A DNA stretch of 64,000 bases from Desulfovibrio inopinatus DSM 10711 (GTDB lineage: Bacteria > Desulfobacterota > Desulfovibrionia > Desulfovibrionales > Desulfovibrionaceae), in the NCBI RefSeq assembly GCF_000429305.1, contig NZ_KE386882.1, positions 97,187-161,186 of the forward strand, read 5' to 3'. Position numbers and translations under genes: made by a program. Positions 1 to 8,814 of this stretch are shown one piece after another. How positions within the stretch are numbered: the first letter of the stretch is position 1; the number at the start of each line of letters is the position of its first letter. Under the pieces are notes generated by a model. It saw only the letters and a list, made by a program, of their open reading frames with translations, searched no databases and had not been told where the DNA came from.

Positions 1-12
1 CAAGAAAAAGAA

Positions 13-435
13 ATGAAAAAAAACGAAAAGCAACGAGGCTTTACCCTCATTGAAATTATCTCCGTATTGGTCATTTTGGGGGTTCTGGCTGCTGTCGCTG
101 TTCCGAGGTTTACCGATCTCACGGAAGATGCAAGGAACAAAGCAGCTTTACAAGCTGTGGCAGAAGGTCAATCCAGACTCTCAATGGCTGTTGCTAAACT
201 CATCCTCGAGGGGAATACGGAACCAAATGCTTCAGCCGTAGTAAAAAAAGCTGGAGCTGGAGCTGAAGAGAAAACACTGGATATTGGAGACTATACATTG
301 ACTTTTGATCCAAACGATACAAAGCAGACTGTTGCAATTAAAGCTACTGGCGATAAAGACACAAATGCCAATGGCTCAGAAGCGACAGGGACTTGGACTT
401 CACCTATTGAAGCAAAACCTACACCTACACCATAA
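13..435 (+). CDS. Type IV prepilin-like protein A
   Basis: A 140-residue protein with a short charged leader ending in RGFTLIEIISVLVILGVL, the class III prepilin signal. Cleavage after Gly by a prepilin peptidase (PilD/GspO) would leave an N-methylated Phe and a hydrophobic assembly helix with Glu at position 5. After the helix come a helical stretch (about residues 30-70) and an Ala/Thr/Lys-rich globular part ending in a Pro-Thr repeat tail. This tail is unlike T2SS major pseudopilins. The gene lies immediately upstream of a second prepilin-like gene with similar layout, and both converge on a minus-strand prepilin operon. It could be a minor pilin or a pseudopilin. The class is secure, the exact role is not. 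Confidence 0.85.
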   Translation: MKKNEKQRGFTLIEIISVLVILGVLAAVAVPRFTDLTEDARNKAALQAVAEGQSRLSMAVAKLILEGNTEPNASAVVKKAGAGAEEKTLDIGDYTLTFDPNDTKQTVAIKATGDKDTNANGSEATGTWTSPIEAKPTPTP

Positions 436-450
436 AGCAATACGAACCAT

Positions 451-479
451 ACGGGTGTACCGTCTATCGGTACACCCGT
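451..479. other. Perfect hairpin between two prepilin genes
   Basis: Positions 451-461 and 469-479 are exact reverse complements (11 bp) around a 7-base loop. No T-run follows on the + strand, so a classic intrinsic terminator is unlikely. It lies in the short gap between the two + strand prepilin-like genes and could adjust their relative expression or protect the upstream mRNA. Confidence 0.6.
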
Positions 480-489
480 CCGATATTCA

Positions 490-912
490 ATGAAGACAAC
501 AAAAGATACTCACCAATCAAGACGAAATACTTTGGCACTGAATGGTTTTACTTTAGTAGAACTGCTCTCTGTTCTCGTACTCATTGCAATACTCACAACA
601 TTCTTTATTGGACGTTATACAGACCTTATTTCTCAATCTCAAAGACAAGCGTCTCAAGCTGCACTTGCAGAAGCATATTCACGCTGCTCAGCTGCTGTTT
701 CAAGATTAATTTTTACAAATAAAGCATGGCCAGAAGGCAATGAAATAACTGCATTTCTCATCGACAACAACGATGAAGACCTTGGAGATTACACAGCAAC
801 ATATACATTTAAAGATGATAGCTCTGAAATTTCTATCGAAATAGCAAGAAAAACAACTGCGGGAGCTGCACAGACACTGTTAACTGGCTCTTGGCCTTAT
901 TCACCAGATTGA
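490..912 (+). CDS. Type IV prepilin-like protein B
   Basis: A 140-residue protein with a longer leader (about 20 residues) ending in NGFTLVELLSVLVLIAIL, a prepilin cleavage site with Glu5, followed by one hydrophobic helix. The segment SQSQRQASQAALAEAYSRC is similar in plan to the first prepilin (both have an ALAEA/AVAEG-like helix), so the two genes may be a diverged duplication. The C-terminal part is short and ends near GSWPYSPD. The stop codon overlaps by 16 bases the 3' end of the convergent glycosyltransferase pseudogene. Base composition is more AT-rich than the T2SS genes further along. It is probably a minor pilin or pseudopilin. Confidence 0.82.
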   Translation: MKTTKDTHQSRRNTLALNGFTLVELLSVLVLIAILTTFFIGRYTDLISQSQRQASQAALAEAYSRCSAAVSRLIFTNKAWPEGNEITAFLIDNNDEDLGDYTATYTFKDDSSEISIEIARKTTAGAAQTLLTGSWPYSPD

Positions 913-1672
913 GACTGACTCAGAACAACCCAAAATCGTACACATTGACAAGCAGCATCCCATATTTTCTTTGCTCCTGCCGCACCGCTCAATGAAGAAG
1001 TATCTCTCAATGCATTCCACACGACTGGCATTTGAGCGATGTGTAATTTTGCCTTCACACTGAGACCACACACAAGCACATTCGGAGCAAACGTATCCTC
1101 CGGAATATGCTGAACAATACCAGCTAACGCTTCACTCCGCATCAGTCGATACGGCACGTTCACGTCTTTGATATTGCCACCGAAGCACCACCTCACGAGC
1201 GTTCGGGCGCCCCAAGTGGCGAGTTTTCTGATGAGAGGGATTTTCTTCCCGTACGATAGCCGAGAAGTAAATCATAGTCTTCGCGCTTTTCCCACAGTTC
1301 GGGGAAATGTTCGGGGCCGATCTCTCCATCGGAATCTGTTTGGAATATCCACGGCACATGGAGATGTTCGCGGTAGGCCGCTAGAATCGTCGGGCCATGT
1401 CCCCAATTTTCCTTACGATCATGCAGCACGACGCAGGGATGCATCGCTTCAACGTCTCGCACCACTTCTGCCGTATTATCGGTTGAACCGTCATTATAGA
1501 CATGCAGCTCATAGTCAAGAGACAGCGCGTCCTGCATGCTTACCCAATCCATGAGGACGCCTTTGATGGCGTCTTCTTCGTTGTAGACGGGCATGATGAT
1601 GGCAAGATGCAATAATGTTGATTGTTGGTTCAAATCAATACCAATGCTCTTTTGCATAGTTTGACAAGACAT
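897..1672 (-). pseudogene. Family 2 glycosyltransferase, broken by a frameshift
   Basis: The first part (1672 down to about 1241) encodes a GT2 (DPM1-like GT-A) N-terminus with IIMPVYNEE, the nucleotide-binding YNDGSTDNT and the metal-binding region QTDSDGE. Reading then runs out at a stop near 1193. The remainder (about 1244 to 897) continues the same fold in another frame: KIPLIRKLATWGARTLVRW followed by CFGGNIKDVNVPYRLMR, a typical GT2 C-terminal segment. The switch falls at a run of four A on the coding strand (1241-1244). One extra A there would restore a single protein of about 258 residues. It starts inside the end of the upstream PilX-like gene, so it belongs to that operon. It might be a sequencing error, a real pseudogene, or a phase-variable homopolymer. 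A role in glycosylating the pilins is a guess from position. Confidence 0.75.
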
Positions 1673-3392
1673 ATATAACCGTAAATTCTGTATTCATTTT
1701 TACAGGACCAGACTGTGTAAAATATGCGCCAATCAAGTAGTCTTTTGATCCAAACTCCAATTTTCCTTCACAAAGAATTGTTCCAAACCAATCAGAATTG
1801 TTTCCATTCTGAGTTTGAAATGTTTTTCCTTCAAAATGAACTTGGGAAGCATATTGAATATCATCACCAGATAAATCTTTAATATTAGTATAAGGGAGTG
1901 AATCTGTCTTAATATATATATTCAACGGACCATTTTTTATGATATTCCCATCAACAAACACAAGAATATCGCCATCAGAAAGATCATAATAGAAATTTGT
2001 ATTACCACCAAGATCAATTGATGAAAATGTATAAGTCCCAGCAGACATGTACACAGAATTTTCATTCCAACTCGATTGCAGAGATGCATATTCACCTGGA
2101 AAAATTACTTTTTCTTCCAAATAGCCATTAATAGTTATAGAGATATTTCCTGTATTAAAATCTTCATTGAGACTAGGCGCGTCTTTTGTCTCACATGGTT
2201 CAGGCGCTGTAGGGGCTACAATAGGAGGATTGTGGACATCAGGGAAACAATCACCTCCAACATATTTAGAACAATCCACCACCGTATTATCACTGTAACA
2301 ATCTATACTGCGTCCTGCTGTTATGTCACCATGAACAATAGGAGGATTATTTGTTCCATCTGTGTTCACATATCCTCCAGCAATAATGTTTCCGTAAATT
2401 ATTGCACCAAATTTGAGATCAACATAGCTTGCCGCATTAATATCACCCAATCCATTTCCATCCTGTCCAACTACCGAATCAGATTTATCAGTCTTTACAT
2501 AGTTTCCAGAATAAATATTCCCATATACCTTTGCATCATCACGAAGAAAAACATATCCTCCAGCATGGACATCACCTTTTACAATGCAGTTTTGCCCTAA
2601 ATATACATTTCTTTTTGCAAAAATACTCCCTCCAATTTCTGAATTACTATCCTCAATAACGATATTGCGTTGTGCATACAAATCTCCACCAATTGAGACA
2701 CCACTTTTTGTAAACAGATTATTCCCGACACAAATACTCCCACCAACAGTACTATTACTCGATATCCTAACATTATTCATTGCAACAATATTTCCTGTTA
2801 CAATAAACTTCCCGCCATCCTCATTGTTATGATCAGACTGACAATGTTGACAATTAACATTGTGTGCATATACACTTCCTGTAATTTGGGCTTTATTTCC
2901 AATATCTGTGTTGCCTTTTGTTGAAAACAAGGCATAATCATACTTATCATTCGTAGGCCCTCCCCCACTCACGTCATCTTCAAGTCCAGCAGCAGATAAA
3001 GGAATAGAACTAAACTTAAAATTGCTTTCACCATTTGTGCCGTTATTTATTGTTCCTATACTATCGAGAAGATAATCGGTGCTGCCTGTAGGCATTGTAA
3101 AGTCCAGAGCGATATCTTTCCCTGTTCCTACTGTAATCGCTAAGCTTCCACTCGCTGACAATGAGCTCAACTTCGTCCCGCCGACCGTGCGGGCAAAATT
3201 GATACCGGATTGCGCAAGGTAAAAGGCCTGCGCACGCTGATTTTCCCGAAGTTGACCGAATGAAGATCGAGAACTCGTATTGGAAAGCGCCGCTCCCAAA
3301 GCACCAACAGCGACCAACAAAACAATTCCATAGAGCAACGTTGAACCGCGCATGTGCCGGTGACTTTGCCTTCGATGGTCGCGCTTTTCCAT
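1635..3392 (-). CDS. PilX-like pilus protein with beta-helical repeat domain
   Basis: About 585 residues. The N-terminus (RGSTLLYGIVLLVAVGALG) is a single hydrophobic segment like that of PilX-type minor pilins, followed by AFYLAQSGINFAR, the helix typical of that family. Residues about 150-370 consist of many short repeats of the type GGSI-NV-GN/GDLYA-NI (Gly-Asp/Gly-Asn turns every 16-22 residues), which predicts a right-handed beta-helix like bactofilin-type or polymer-forming domains. A cysteine pair (NCQHCQ) sits early in the repeats. The C-terminus has a second beta-rich domain (VFVDGNII, then FGTILCEGKLEFG) resembling C-terminal domains of long PilX-like proteins. The ATG at 3392 is chosen because a GGAG lies 6 bases upstream. 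The gene is AT-rich. Likely job: a large tip or surface subunit assembled with the neighbouring prepilins. Confidence 0.7.
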   Translation of the reverse strand: MEKRDHRRQSHRHMRGSTLLYGIVLLVAVGALGAALSNTSSRSSFGQLRENQRAQAFYLAQSGINFARTVGGTKLSSLSASGSLAITVGTGKDIALDFTMPTGSTDYLLDSIGTINNGTNGESNFKFSSIPLSAAGLEDDVSGGGPTNDKYDYALFSTKGNTDIGNKAQITGSVYAHNVNCQHCQSDHNNEDGGKFIVTGNIVAMNNVRISSNSTVGGSICVGNNLFTKSGVSIGGDLYAQRNIVIEDSNSEIGGSIFAKRNVYLGQNCIVKGDVHAGGYVFLRDDAKVYGNIYSGNYVKTDKSDSVVGQDGNGLGDINAASYVDLKFGAIIYGNIIAGGYVNTDGTNNPPIVHGDITAGRSIDCYSDNTVVDCSKYVGGDCFPDVHNPPIVAPTAPEPCETKDAPSLNEDFNTGNISITINGYLEEKVIFPGEYASLQSSWNENSVYMSAGTYTFSSIDLGGNTNFYYDLSDGDILVFVDGNIIKNGPLNIYIKTDSLPYTNIKDLSGDDIQYASQVHFEGKTFQTQNGNNSDWFGTILCEGKLEFGSKDYLIGAYFTQSGPVKMNTEFTVIYVLSNYAKEHWY

Positions 3393-3407
3393 AAACACTC
3401 CAAAACG

Positions 3408-3917
3408 TTAATAACTCTGTATGGCAACTTGCGTCGAAAGATCTTTGAACAAATCTTGTCCAACCGAAAATCTCAATGCAACATCAACAAGTTTAATATC
3501 TCCAACACTTGCTGCAACCGATGTCCCGGTGTAGCTATCGTAACACGTAAATCGCAATCCATTGTTTTGATCAACATCGTCCATAAGCGTATAATCTTGA
3601 GTTCCTACGACACCACCCATATTATACAATACAACAGAGCCAGTTTGATAAATCATAAAAATATTCGTTCCATCGGTATACGTTATATTCGATTGTGAAC
3701 ACGCTGTTATAGCGCCCATGGACGCTACAGACGTCAGCTCAACGACAATACGATCCAATGCAACTTGTGCTTTTTGTGTATTTTGATACGTCTGCTCGGC
3801 AGAAACATACCCAAGCATAATATTGGAAAGAAGTTGCACACCGGTGACAACCAAAATAGCCGTCAAGACGAGGACGGCAATGATTTCAATCAGCGTGAAA
3901 CCACGATGTGTCTTCAT
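3408..3917 (-). CDS. Prepilin-like protein (PulJ/minor pilin type)
   Basis: With the start at 3917 the protein begins MKTHRGFTLIEIIAVLVL, a short prepilin leader, cleavable Gly-Phe and Glu5. An in-frame start at 3941 would add eight residues and overlap the gene before it. The mature part (about 165 residues) has one N-terminal hydrophobic helix and then a mixed beta domain with two or three Cys (ACSQ, CYDS), which could form a disulfide. This layout matches minor pseudopilins such as PulJ/PilW-type proteins. It is the third gene of a minus-strand operon of prepilin-like genes and is followed after 15 bases by the PilX-like gene. Confidence 0.8.
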   Translation of the reverse strand: MKTHRGFTLIEIIAVLVLTAILVVTGVQLLSNIMLGYVSAEQTYQNTQKAQVALDRIVVELTSVASMGAITACSQSNITYTDGTNIFMIYQTGSVVLYNMGGVVGTQDYTLMDDVDQNNGLRFTCYDSYTGTSVAASVGDIKLVDVALRFSVGQDLFKDLSTQVAIQSY

Positions 3918-3930
3918 GGCAAAACTCACA

Positions 3931-4440
3931 TCATGACTCATCGGAAGCCCCACCACCAGCATATGCTGAAAAAAGATAGGTGAGGCTCAATTGCGAGGCT
4001 GCATCAGGCTTGATTATCACGAGAAGGTAAAGGGAAGAAGTCCCCCCATTCACAAAAGTATTAGTATTTTTGTCATAGTCAACATACTTATTTTCTTGAA
4101 CGTAGTACGTTCCATAATCACCACTGCTCACAGTCGATCCGGCACTTCCAATATCATCCGTTGAATCCGACCCACCATAGAGTTCATCGAGCCGTGCTTT
4201 GCATGTAGCCAATGAAGAACAGCTAGACATCAAATCTGTATAATGAGCAACCATCCTCTCCATGACTTGATTCAATGCCACATCTGTTTCGAGGCGGCTC
4301 TCCACATCCCCACTTCGCATGAGCTTCCACCCCATGAAAGGAACAATGGTCGTTGCCGCAATACCGAGAATGACAAGTGTCAAAATGATTTCGAGCAGGG
4401 TGAATCCTGTCTGCGGAATTGGTCTGTTCGTTGTTTTCAT
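3931..4440 (-). CDS. Prepilin-like protein (minor pilin)
   Basis: A 169-residue protein starting MKTTNRPIPQTGFTLLEII, a class III signal with Gly-Phe cleavage and Glu5. A conserved-looking helix (VESRLETDVALNQVMERM) follows the membrane segment. There is a CSSLATCKARL motif with two cysteines seven residues apart, then a Ser/Gly/Tyr-rich domain. It lies 9 bases downstream of the FimT/GspH-like gene and 13 bases upstream of the next prepilin gene, so the four genes are surely co-transcribed. The family is clear. Assignment to a named minor pilin is not possible from the sequence alone. Confidence 0.82.
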   Translation of the reverse strand: MKTTNRPIPQTGFTLLEIILTLVILGIAATTIVPFMGWKLMRSGDVESRLETDVALNQVMERMVAHYTDLMSSCSSLATCKARLDELYGGSDSTDDIGSAGSTVSSGDYGTYYVQENKYVDYDKNTNTFVNGGTSSLYLLVIIKPDAASQLSLTYLFSAYAGGGASDES

Positions 4441-4449
4441 AGAGAACTC

Positions 4450-4929
4450 TTACGGAATAAAGCCGGTATACGGCGTGATGGAAATGTTTACCGCCTGTCC
4501 GCCTGTCACTGTAATGGTTTCCGTCGTTGTCACGGCAGTGTTGCCGGTACTATCGGTCGGCATGCCGCGCCAGTTAAAGTAATAGGTCGCCGCACCGGCT
4601 GTGACACTGACTCCAGTCGGAAAAGTATGCGTATCGGATTCTCCGGGTAGCGTGGCACCTATGACATCGGCATTATTTTCGACAAGCTGATAACTATTTG
4701 CATTGACCTGAATTCCCCACGTATCAATATCACTCATCGCTCTAATCTGTGCATAGCGCAAAGCCACTTTGAGGGCATCGGCTTCGGCAATCGCATCGAC
4801 TCCGACATTCATCATGCGGGGAGTGACCACGGCGGCAAGAACTCCGACGAGAAGAAGAACGGAAATGATTTCAATCATGGTAAAGCCGGAAGGCCGTTGT
4901 GATGCCATGGCGTTCTTTCGCTTTTTCAT
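4450..4929 (-). CDS. FimT/GspH-like prepilin
   Basis: The encoded protein has the leader PSGFTMIEIISVLLLVGVLA (Glu5 present) and the following block AVVTPRMMNVGVDAIAEADALKVALRYAQIRAM, the pattern of FimT/GspH-type minor pilins. The C-terminal domain is beta-rich with YYFNWRGMPTD, also usual in this group. It heads the minus-strand prepilin operon that runs to 897. The start is uncertain: ATGs at 4956, 4929 and 4908 are in frame, none with a strong ribosome site, and 4929 gives a leader of normal length. A T2SS GspH is encoded separately at 15.9 kb, so this one probably belongs to a different filament. Confidence 0.78.
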   Translation of the reverse strand: MKKRKNAMASQRPSGFTMIEIISVLLLVGVLAAVVTPRMMNVGVDAIAEADALKVALRYAQIRAMSDIDTWGIQVNANSYQLVENNADVIGATLPGESDTHTFPTGVSVTAGAATYYFNWRGMPTDSTGNTAVTTTETITVTGGQAVNISITPYTGFIP

Positions 4930-5154
4930 TGTATTTCGATGATCAGAAAACGTCATTTGATGTTGTGCTTTTGAATGATACCGCTCGAAACGGCATCGGG
5001 CAAGTAAAGTTGTTCGCAGACGATAAAGAAGCCAAGGATAAAAAGCCCCATATGACGGCGGATTCTCATCGTATACAATGAAACATTTTCTTCAACAGCA
5101 TGATAAATCCCTCTCCCCGCGAGTCATACTCAAGGGGAAAAAAATCTCCCAATG

Positions 5155-6858
5155 CTATCCATCCATACACTCGGCCGCAACAACATGCCGCAATTTCTCA
5201 AAAAAATCTGATTCAATGGTCTCATACTGAAATGTAGCAAGTTGCGTCAGCTCCTTCAAAGAGTATTTTGTCTGCAACTTGTGCTTATTTGCAGCGGAAT
5301 TGCCGAGTTTTGAGCCGGAAACAAATCGATTTCCCTGCAATGTACTCATGTGTTCAACGCGAAGATGCCCCTGATAGACGGGGCTTCTTCCCTGCAATGA
5401 AAGACGAAGATCATGGTCAACGTCATCGAATTGTGTGGGATTGAACCGAATATCAAACGGTCCAACGGTATTGAGTGTTTCTGTTTTGAAAAGGTGGCAA
5501 CATCCCATCACGGATGTACACGGAGACATCAGGCGGAATTGGCCGGAATCGGCGCTTTGGCTGTGTATGGCCGCCAAATCGAATAGCGGATCGTCCAAGG
5601 GGATGTTCCCGGAAGCAGGGTATAACGACGCAAGAAGATGAAACCCCACCGCCTGCAGCGCATCAGGCGAAACGGCATCGGCAATGCGGGCACCGATCAC
5701 CCCGGCTTCGGGATAGCGATCAAAACCGGCATACAGTCGGCCAAGCCAATCCGAAGGAAGCAAGACATCATCATCAAGGTAGGCAATATGGTCACACTCC
5801 TGCACTTCCGGCAAGGCCATGAGCCAATTGCGGGCCGCCGGAGCGCCAATGTTCACGGGGAGTGTCACCACCTGAAACGAAGGCAAAAGCGCGGCATACT
5901 TGGCCAGCACATCCTTCGTCCCATCCGTACTTGCATTATCAAGCACAACAAGACGAACGCCGGGTAAATCCGTTCCACACAGACTTTCAAGGGTCTTCTC
6001 AAGGACCTCAGCCTTATTGTACGTATACAACAAGACCGCCGTGCGACCTGAAGGTACCGTTATTGCCGTATCCGTCTCGGAAAGGAGGTCGAACAGTCGA
6101 TAGGTGAGATGCGCTGTCAACGGCCGCCTTTGGAGAGCCTGGCGCAAGAAAGCGAGGCAGTCGCCTCGATGTCCTTGCCTGTACTGCATCTCTGCGCGAC
6201 GTGGTAAGAATGCAGGAGTGCATTCAGCAAGAACGGGGTCATTCTCTATCGTGCGGTAGATGGATTCCGCACGAGCATAGTCGTGCGCTAAATAGGCTGC
6301 CTCGGCATGGAGAAGCGTCGAAACAGGACGGTGCAACACCTCATCGTGTTGCTGGAGAAATGCGTCCAAGACATCGGGCCGGTGGTCTTGCAATGCCAAC
6401 TCATGCACTTTATCCAGCCAAAAATAATTTCCTGATTTCCCAAATTGCGTGGAACAATATTGCCCGGCTTTCTCCGTGTCATTTTTTTGTAATGTACGAA
6501 GATAATACCGCGTATCCACATCGACATCGTAACGTGTGCCGCATCTTGAAAGAACATGGAGTAATGGAGACTTATCTTCCCCAACAACCGCAGCAACACG
6601 AGCACCGACCGCAACGAGCTGGTTGGCCAAGCCCAGATTGGCCGGGCTTTCGGTCCATGCATCCACCATGGCGCTTCGTGTCAAGTGCAGGAGCGTCTTC
6701 GTCATATTGGCGTTGCCGGACTCCATACTTTCCGAGGCGGCGCGCAACGCGGTTTCTGCAACATCAATCAATTGTGTTGAACCGGTGGAGCCAACAAGCA
6801 ACCGTATACGCACATACGGGGGGATCTCATTCCACAAAGCCAACAACGAAGATTGCAT
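5155..6858 (-). CDS. Glycosyltransferase family 2 with helical N-terminal domain
   Basis: About 567 residues when started at the ATG at 6858, which has a GGAG five bases upstream. An upstream in-frame start at 6921 has no such site. Residues about 1-275 are helical, with a TPR-like stretch (DYARAESIYRTIEND, then RGDCLAFLRQALQRRP). The C-terminal half is a GT-A fold: AVLLYTYNKAEVLEKTLESL, VVLDNASTDGTKDV, NIGAPAARNWLM and the DXD-type motif AYLDDDVLLP. MGCCHLFKTETL and DDVDHDLRL further on match the acceptor-binding region of GT2. It has no membrane segment, so it is cytosolic. Target unknown: a surface polysaccharide or a glycoprotein such as a pilin or flagellin, since TPR-GT2 proteins often modify proteins. 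It stands alone on the minus strand. Confidence 0.82.
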   Translation of the reverse strand: MQSSLLALWNEIPPYVRIRLLVGSTGSTQLIDVAETALRAASESMESGNANMTKTLLHLTRSAMVDAWTESPANLGLANQLVAVGARVAAVVGEDKSPLLHVLSRCGTRYDVDVDTRYYLRTLQKNDTEKAGQYCSTQFGKSGNYFWLDKVHELALQDHRPDVLDAFLQQHDEVLHRPVSTLLHAEAAYLAHDYARAESIYRTIENDPVLAECTPAFLPRRAEMQYRQGHRGDCLAFLRQALQRRPLTAHLTYRLFDLLSETDTAITVPSGRTAVLLYTYNKAEVLEKTLESLCGTDLPGVRLVVLDNASTDGTKDVLAKYAALLPSFQVVTLPVNIGAPAARNWLMALPEVQECDHIAYLDDDVLLPSDWLGRLYAGFDRYPEAGVIGARIADAVSPDALQAVGFHLLASLYPASGNIPLDDPLFDLAAIHSQSADSGQFRLMSPCTSVMGCCHLFKTETLNTVGPFDIRFNPTQFDDVDHDLRLSLQGRSPVYQGHLRVEHMSTLQGNRFVSGSKLGNSAANKHKLQTKYSLKELTQLATFQYETIESDFFEKLRHVVAAECMDG

Positions 6859-7013
6859 AGTCACTCCACACATTGAAAGAAAACCAATGACTCTCTTGCC
6901 TACCGCACAATGCGAAGTCATACGAAGTTCGACTCGTCAAAGCAAGGCGCAAGAAAGCAAACTCACACTCGAACAGGAGAACAATACAAACGAAAAGATC
7001 GAACGGCAGGCAA

Positions 7014-7052
7014 AAATAAACCTTTTCTGTTGTTGGCAGAAAAGGTTTATTT
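7014..7052 (-). terminator. Intrinsic terminator of the SLT transglycosylase gene
   Basis: A perfect 16-bp stem (7014-7029 with 7037-7052) and a 7-base loop. On the minus strand it runs into a run of five T. It starts 33 bases beyond the stop of the transglycosylase gene. Confidence 0.9.
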
Positions 7053-7084
7053 CTCATCATAGAGAGAAGCAAAAAAGCGTCGAC

Positions 7085-7798
7085 TCATATTCCTTTCAGC
7101 ATAGCATAACGCGACAATATACGGGCTACGTAATACCGTGTTTCCTCGTATGGAGGGATGCCATTATATCGACTGACCGCTTCGGGACCGGCGTTATATG
7201 CGGCCAACGCCAATTTAACATGCTTGAATTTATCCATCATCCAGCGCAAATACCGTGTGCCGGCTTCAATATTGCGAGCAGGATCAAACGGCTCGGTCAA
7301 ACCGAGCAACGCCTGTGTCTCAGGCATAATCTGCATAAGTCCTTGCGCTCCCTTGGGTGAGACCGCAAAATTGGCGAATCCGGATTCCTGCTCAATCACA
7401 GCGTAAACAAGCTCCGGATCGAGTTTATGCCTTTTGCTTGATGCGTCGATATATTTGAGAATTTTCGCCGACGGTTTCACTTTCGGAAATGGACGCCCCT
7501 TTCGAGGCTTCAGAAGCTGTGCCGGCACATGCTCGGCAATCCACTCCTTCTTCATTTCTTTGGCTTCTCCGCCATGTTTTTTGATAAGTTTCCGAATAGC
7601 CGCCATACCGAGTGTCGGTTTGTTTTTCCCTTCATAAATCAACACCAGCCCATCCCGAGGGGCGGTGCTCAGATGGACAATCCCGTACTCATCCGTCTGT
7701 CCATACAAAGAATATGCGCATGCATACGTTGATACGAAAAGGAGAAAAACCAGACCGAAAGCACCCCCAACGATGATGCGCTTCGTCGCAATACTCAT
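7085..7798 (-). CDS. Exported lytic murein transglycosylase (SLT domain)
   Basis: 237 residues. An N-terminal hydrophobic signal (IIVGGAFGLVFLLFVSTYACA) directs export. A short DUF4124-like beta segment (YGQTDEYGIVHLSTAP) is followed by a linker rich in basic residues and by the SLT domain from about residue 115: VYAVIEQESGFANFAVSPKG with the catalytic Glu, GLMQIMPETQALLGL, and NIEAGTRYLRWMM, LALAAYNAGPEAV, all standard lysozyme-like motifs. It cleaves the MurNAc-GlcNAc bond of peptidoglycan and leaves a 1,6-anhydro end. It is monocistronic: a strong terminator follows, and the next upstream gene is an M48 lipoprotein in the same direction. Family assignment is secure. Confidence 0.93.
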   Translation of the reverse strand: MSIATKRIIVGGAFGLVFLLFVSTYACAYSLYGQTDEYGIVHLSTAPRDGLVLIYEGKNKPTLGMAAIRKLIKKHGGEAKEMKKEWIAEHVPAQLLKPRKGRPFPKVKPSAKILKYIDASSKRHKLDPELVYAVIEQESGFANFAVSPKGAQGLMQIMPETQALLGLTEPFDPARNIEAGTRYLRWMMDKFKHVKLALAAYNAGPEAVSRYNGIPPYEETRYYVARILSRYAMLKGI

Positions 7799-7876
7799 GA
7801 TGGCACATGCCTCACAACTTTTTATAGGAATACCCTCTTATATGAATTCCAGGGAGAGGTGGCAAGAGGTGTATCG

Positions 7877-8761
7877 TCAATATCGATACGGCTGGTAACC
7901 GCTTGATGGCGGAGAATACGGAGCATCGAATGCACCAGGAAGATAACTCCGAGGCTCCTTTTGCACGGGAGTATAATATTGCATCGCTTCCGGCATATCG
8001 TCGACAAGGTCAGCAATACGTTCTTCGTCTGTTGGGTGAGTGGACAAAAAAAACGGAAGTTGGCTTGTATCAGTATACAACATATTCTGCCAAAATGACA
8101 ACGCCGACCGCGGATCGTAGCCGGCTTTGGCCATAAGAATCAGGCCAATACGGTCAGCCTCGGACTCCTGGGATCGACTATGCGGCAGACCAACGGCGAC
8201 TTGGGAGCCAAACCCATACAGCTGTTGAAAGGTATTGAACGCCGCAGCATCCCCCCCGCTGACCATAAGACCAGCAAGGTCACCTCCCAAAGATAACGCC
8301 ATTTGCGAACTCATCCGCTCCACCCCATGCCGGGCAATAACATGGGCAATTTCATGGGCCATCACCGTGGCGAGTTGGTTTTCCGTACGGGCATATTTAA
8401 ACATCCCCTCATACACATAGACTTTGCCACCGGGCAGGGCGAACGCATTCGGCGTATCATTGGCGACAACATAAAACTCCCATTGATACTCAGGACGTGC
8501 AGCCCCCGCCGCAATTCGTCGCCCAACACGATTGACCAAGGCAACACGACGAGCATCCGTGGAGAGCCGCTCCGTGCGTTTCACCTCTTCCGACGCCTTC
8601 ATCCCCAAAAGCATCTCCTGTTCCTTATCCAGAAGGATCAGTTGAGAACGGCCTGTATACGGGGCTTGCGCACACCCCGCCATGCCGACAAGAAGACATA
8701 TCACAACCCACACCACAACATGCAGGCGGCGAACCCGAGAATACAGAGGAGAGATCTTCAT
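7877..8761 (-). CDS. M48 family zinc metalloprotease lipoprotein
   Basis: Starting at the ATG at 8761 the protein opens MKISPLYSRVRRLH and a hydrophobic segment ending in the lipobox VGMAGC, giving a lipoprotein. An in-frame ATG at 8803 would only lengthen the basic tip. The catalytic zinc site is AHEIAHVIARHG (HExxH), with SEADRIG supplying the third ligand about 65 residues later. NAFALPGGKVYVYEGM is the conserved M48 strand. The C-terminal tail is Pro/Tyr-rich. Relatives (LoiP, BepA without TPR) act on misfolded outer-membrane proteins in the periplasm. The gene follows the small HTH gene by 53 bases. The proposed substrate is inference, the family is sure. Confidence 0.92.
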   Translation of the reverse strand: MKISPLYSRVRRLHVVVWVVICLLVGMAGCAQAPYTGRSQLILLDKEQEMLLGMKASEEVKRTERLSTDARRVALVNRVGRRIAAGAARPEYQWEFYVVANDTPNAFALPGGKVYVYEGMFKYARTENQLATVMAHEIAHVIARHGVERMSSQMALSLGGDLAGLMVSGGDAAAFNTFQQLYGFGSQVAVGLPHSRSQESEADRIGLILMAKAGYDPRSALSFWQNMLYTDTSQLPFFLSTHPTDEERIADLVDDMPEAMQYYTPVQKEPRSYLPGAFDAPYSPPSSGYQPYRY

Positions 8762-8814
8762 CTGGAGAGAATAAGGCGACAGCCCGGTGACGTAAAGAGG
8801 CATTCTTGCATCCG

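Noticed and set aside
5100..5154. Hairpin TCCCC...GGGGA after the minus-strand glycosyltransferase as a terminator
   Set aside because: On the minus strand the T-run comes before the stem, not after, and the stem has two mismatches.
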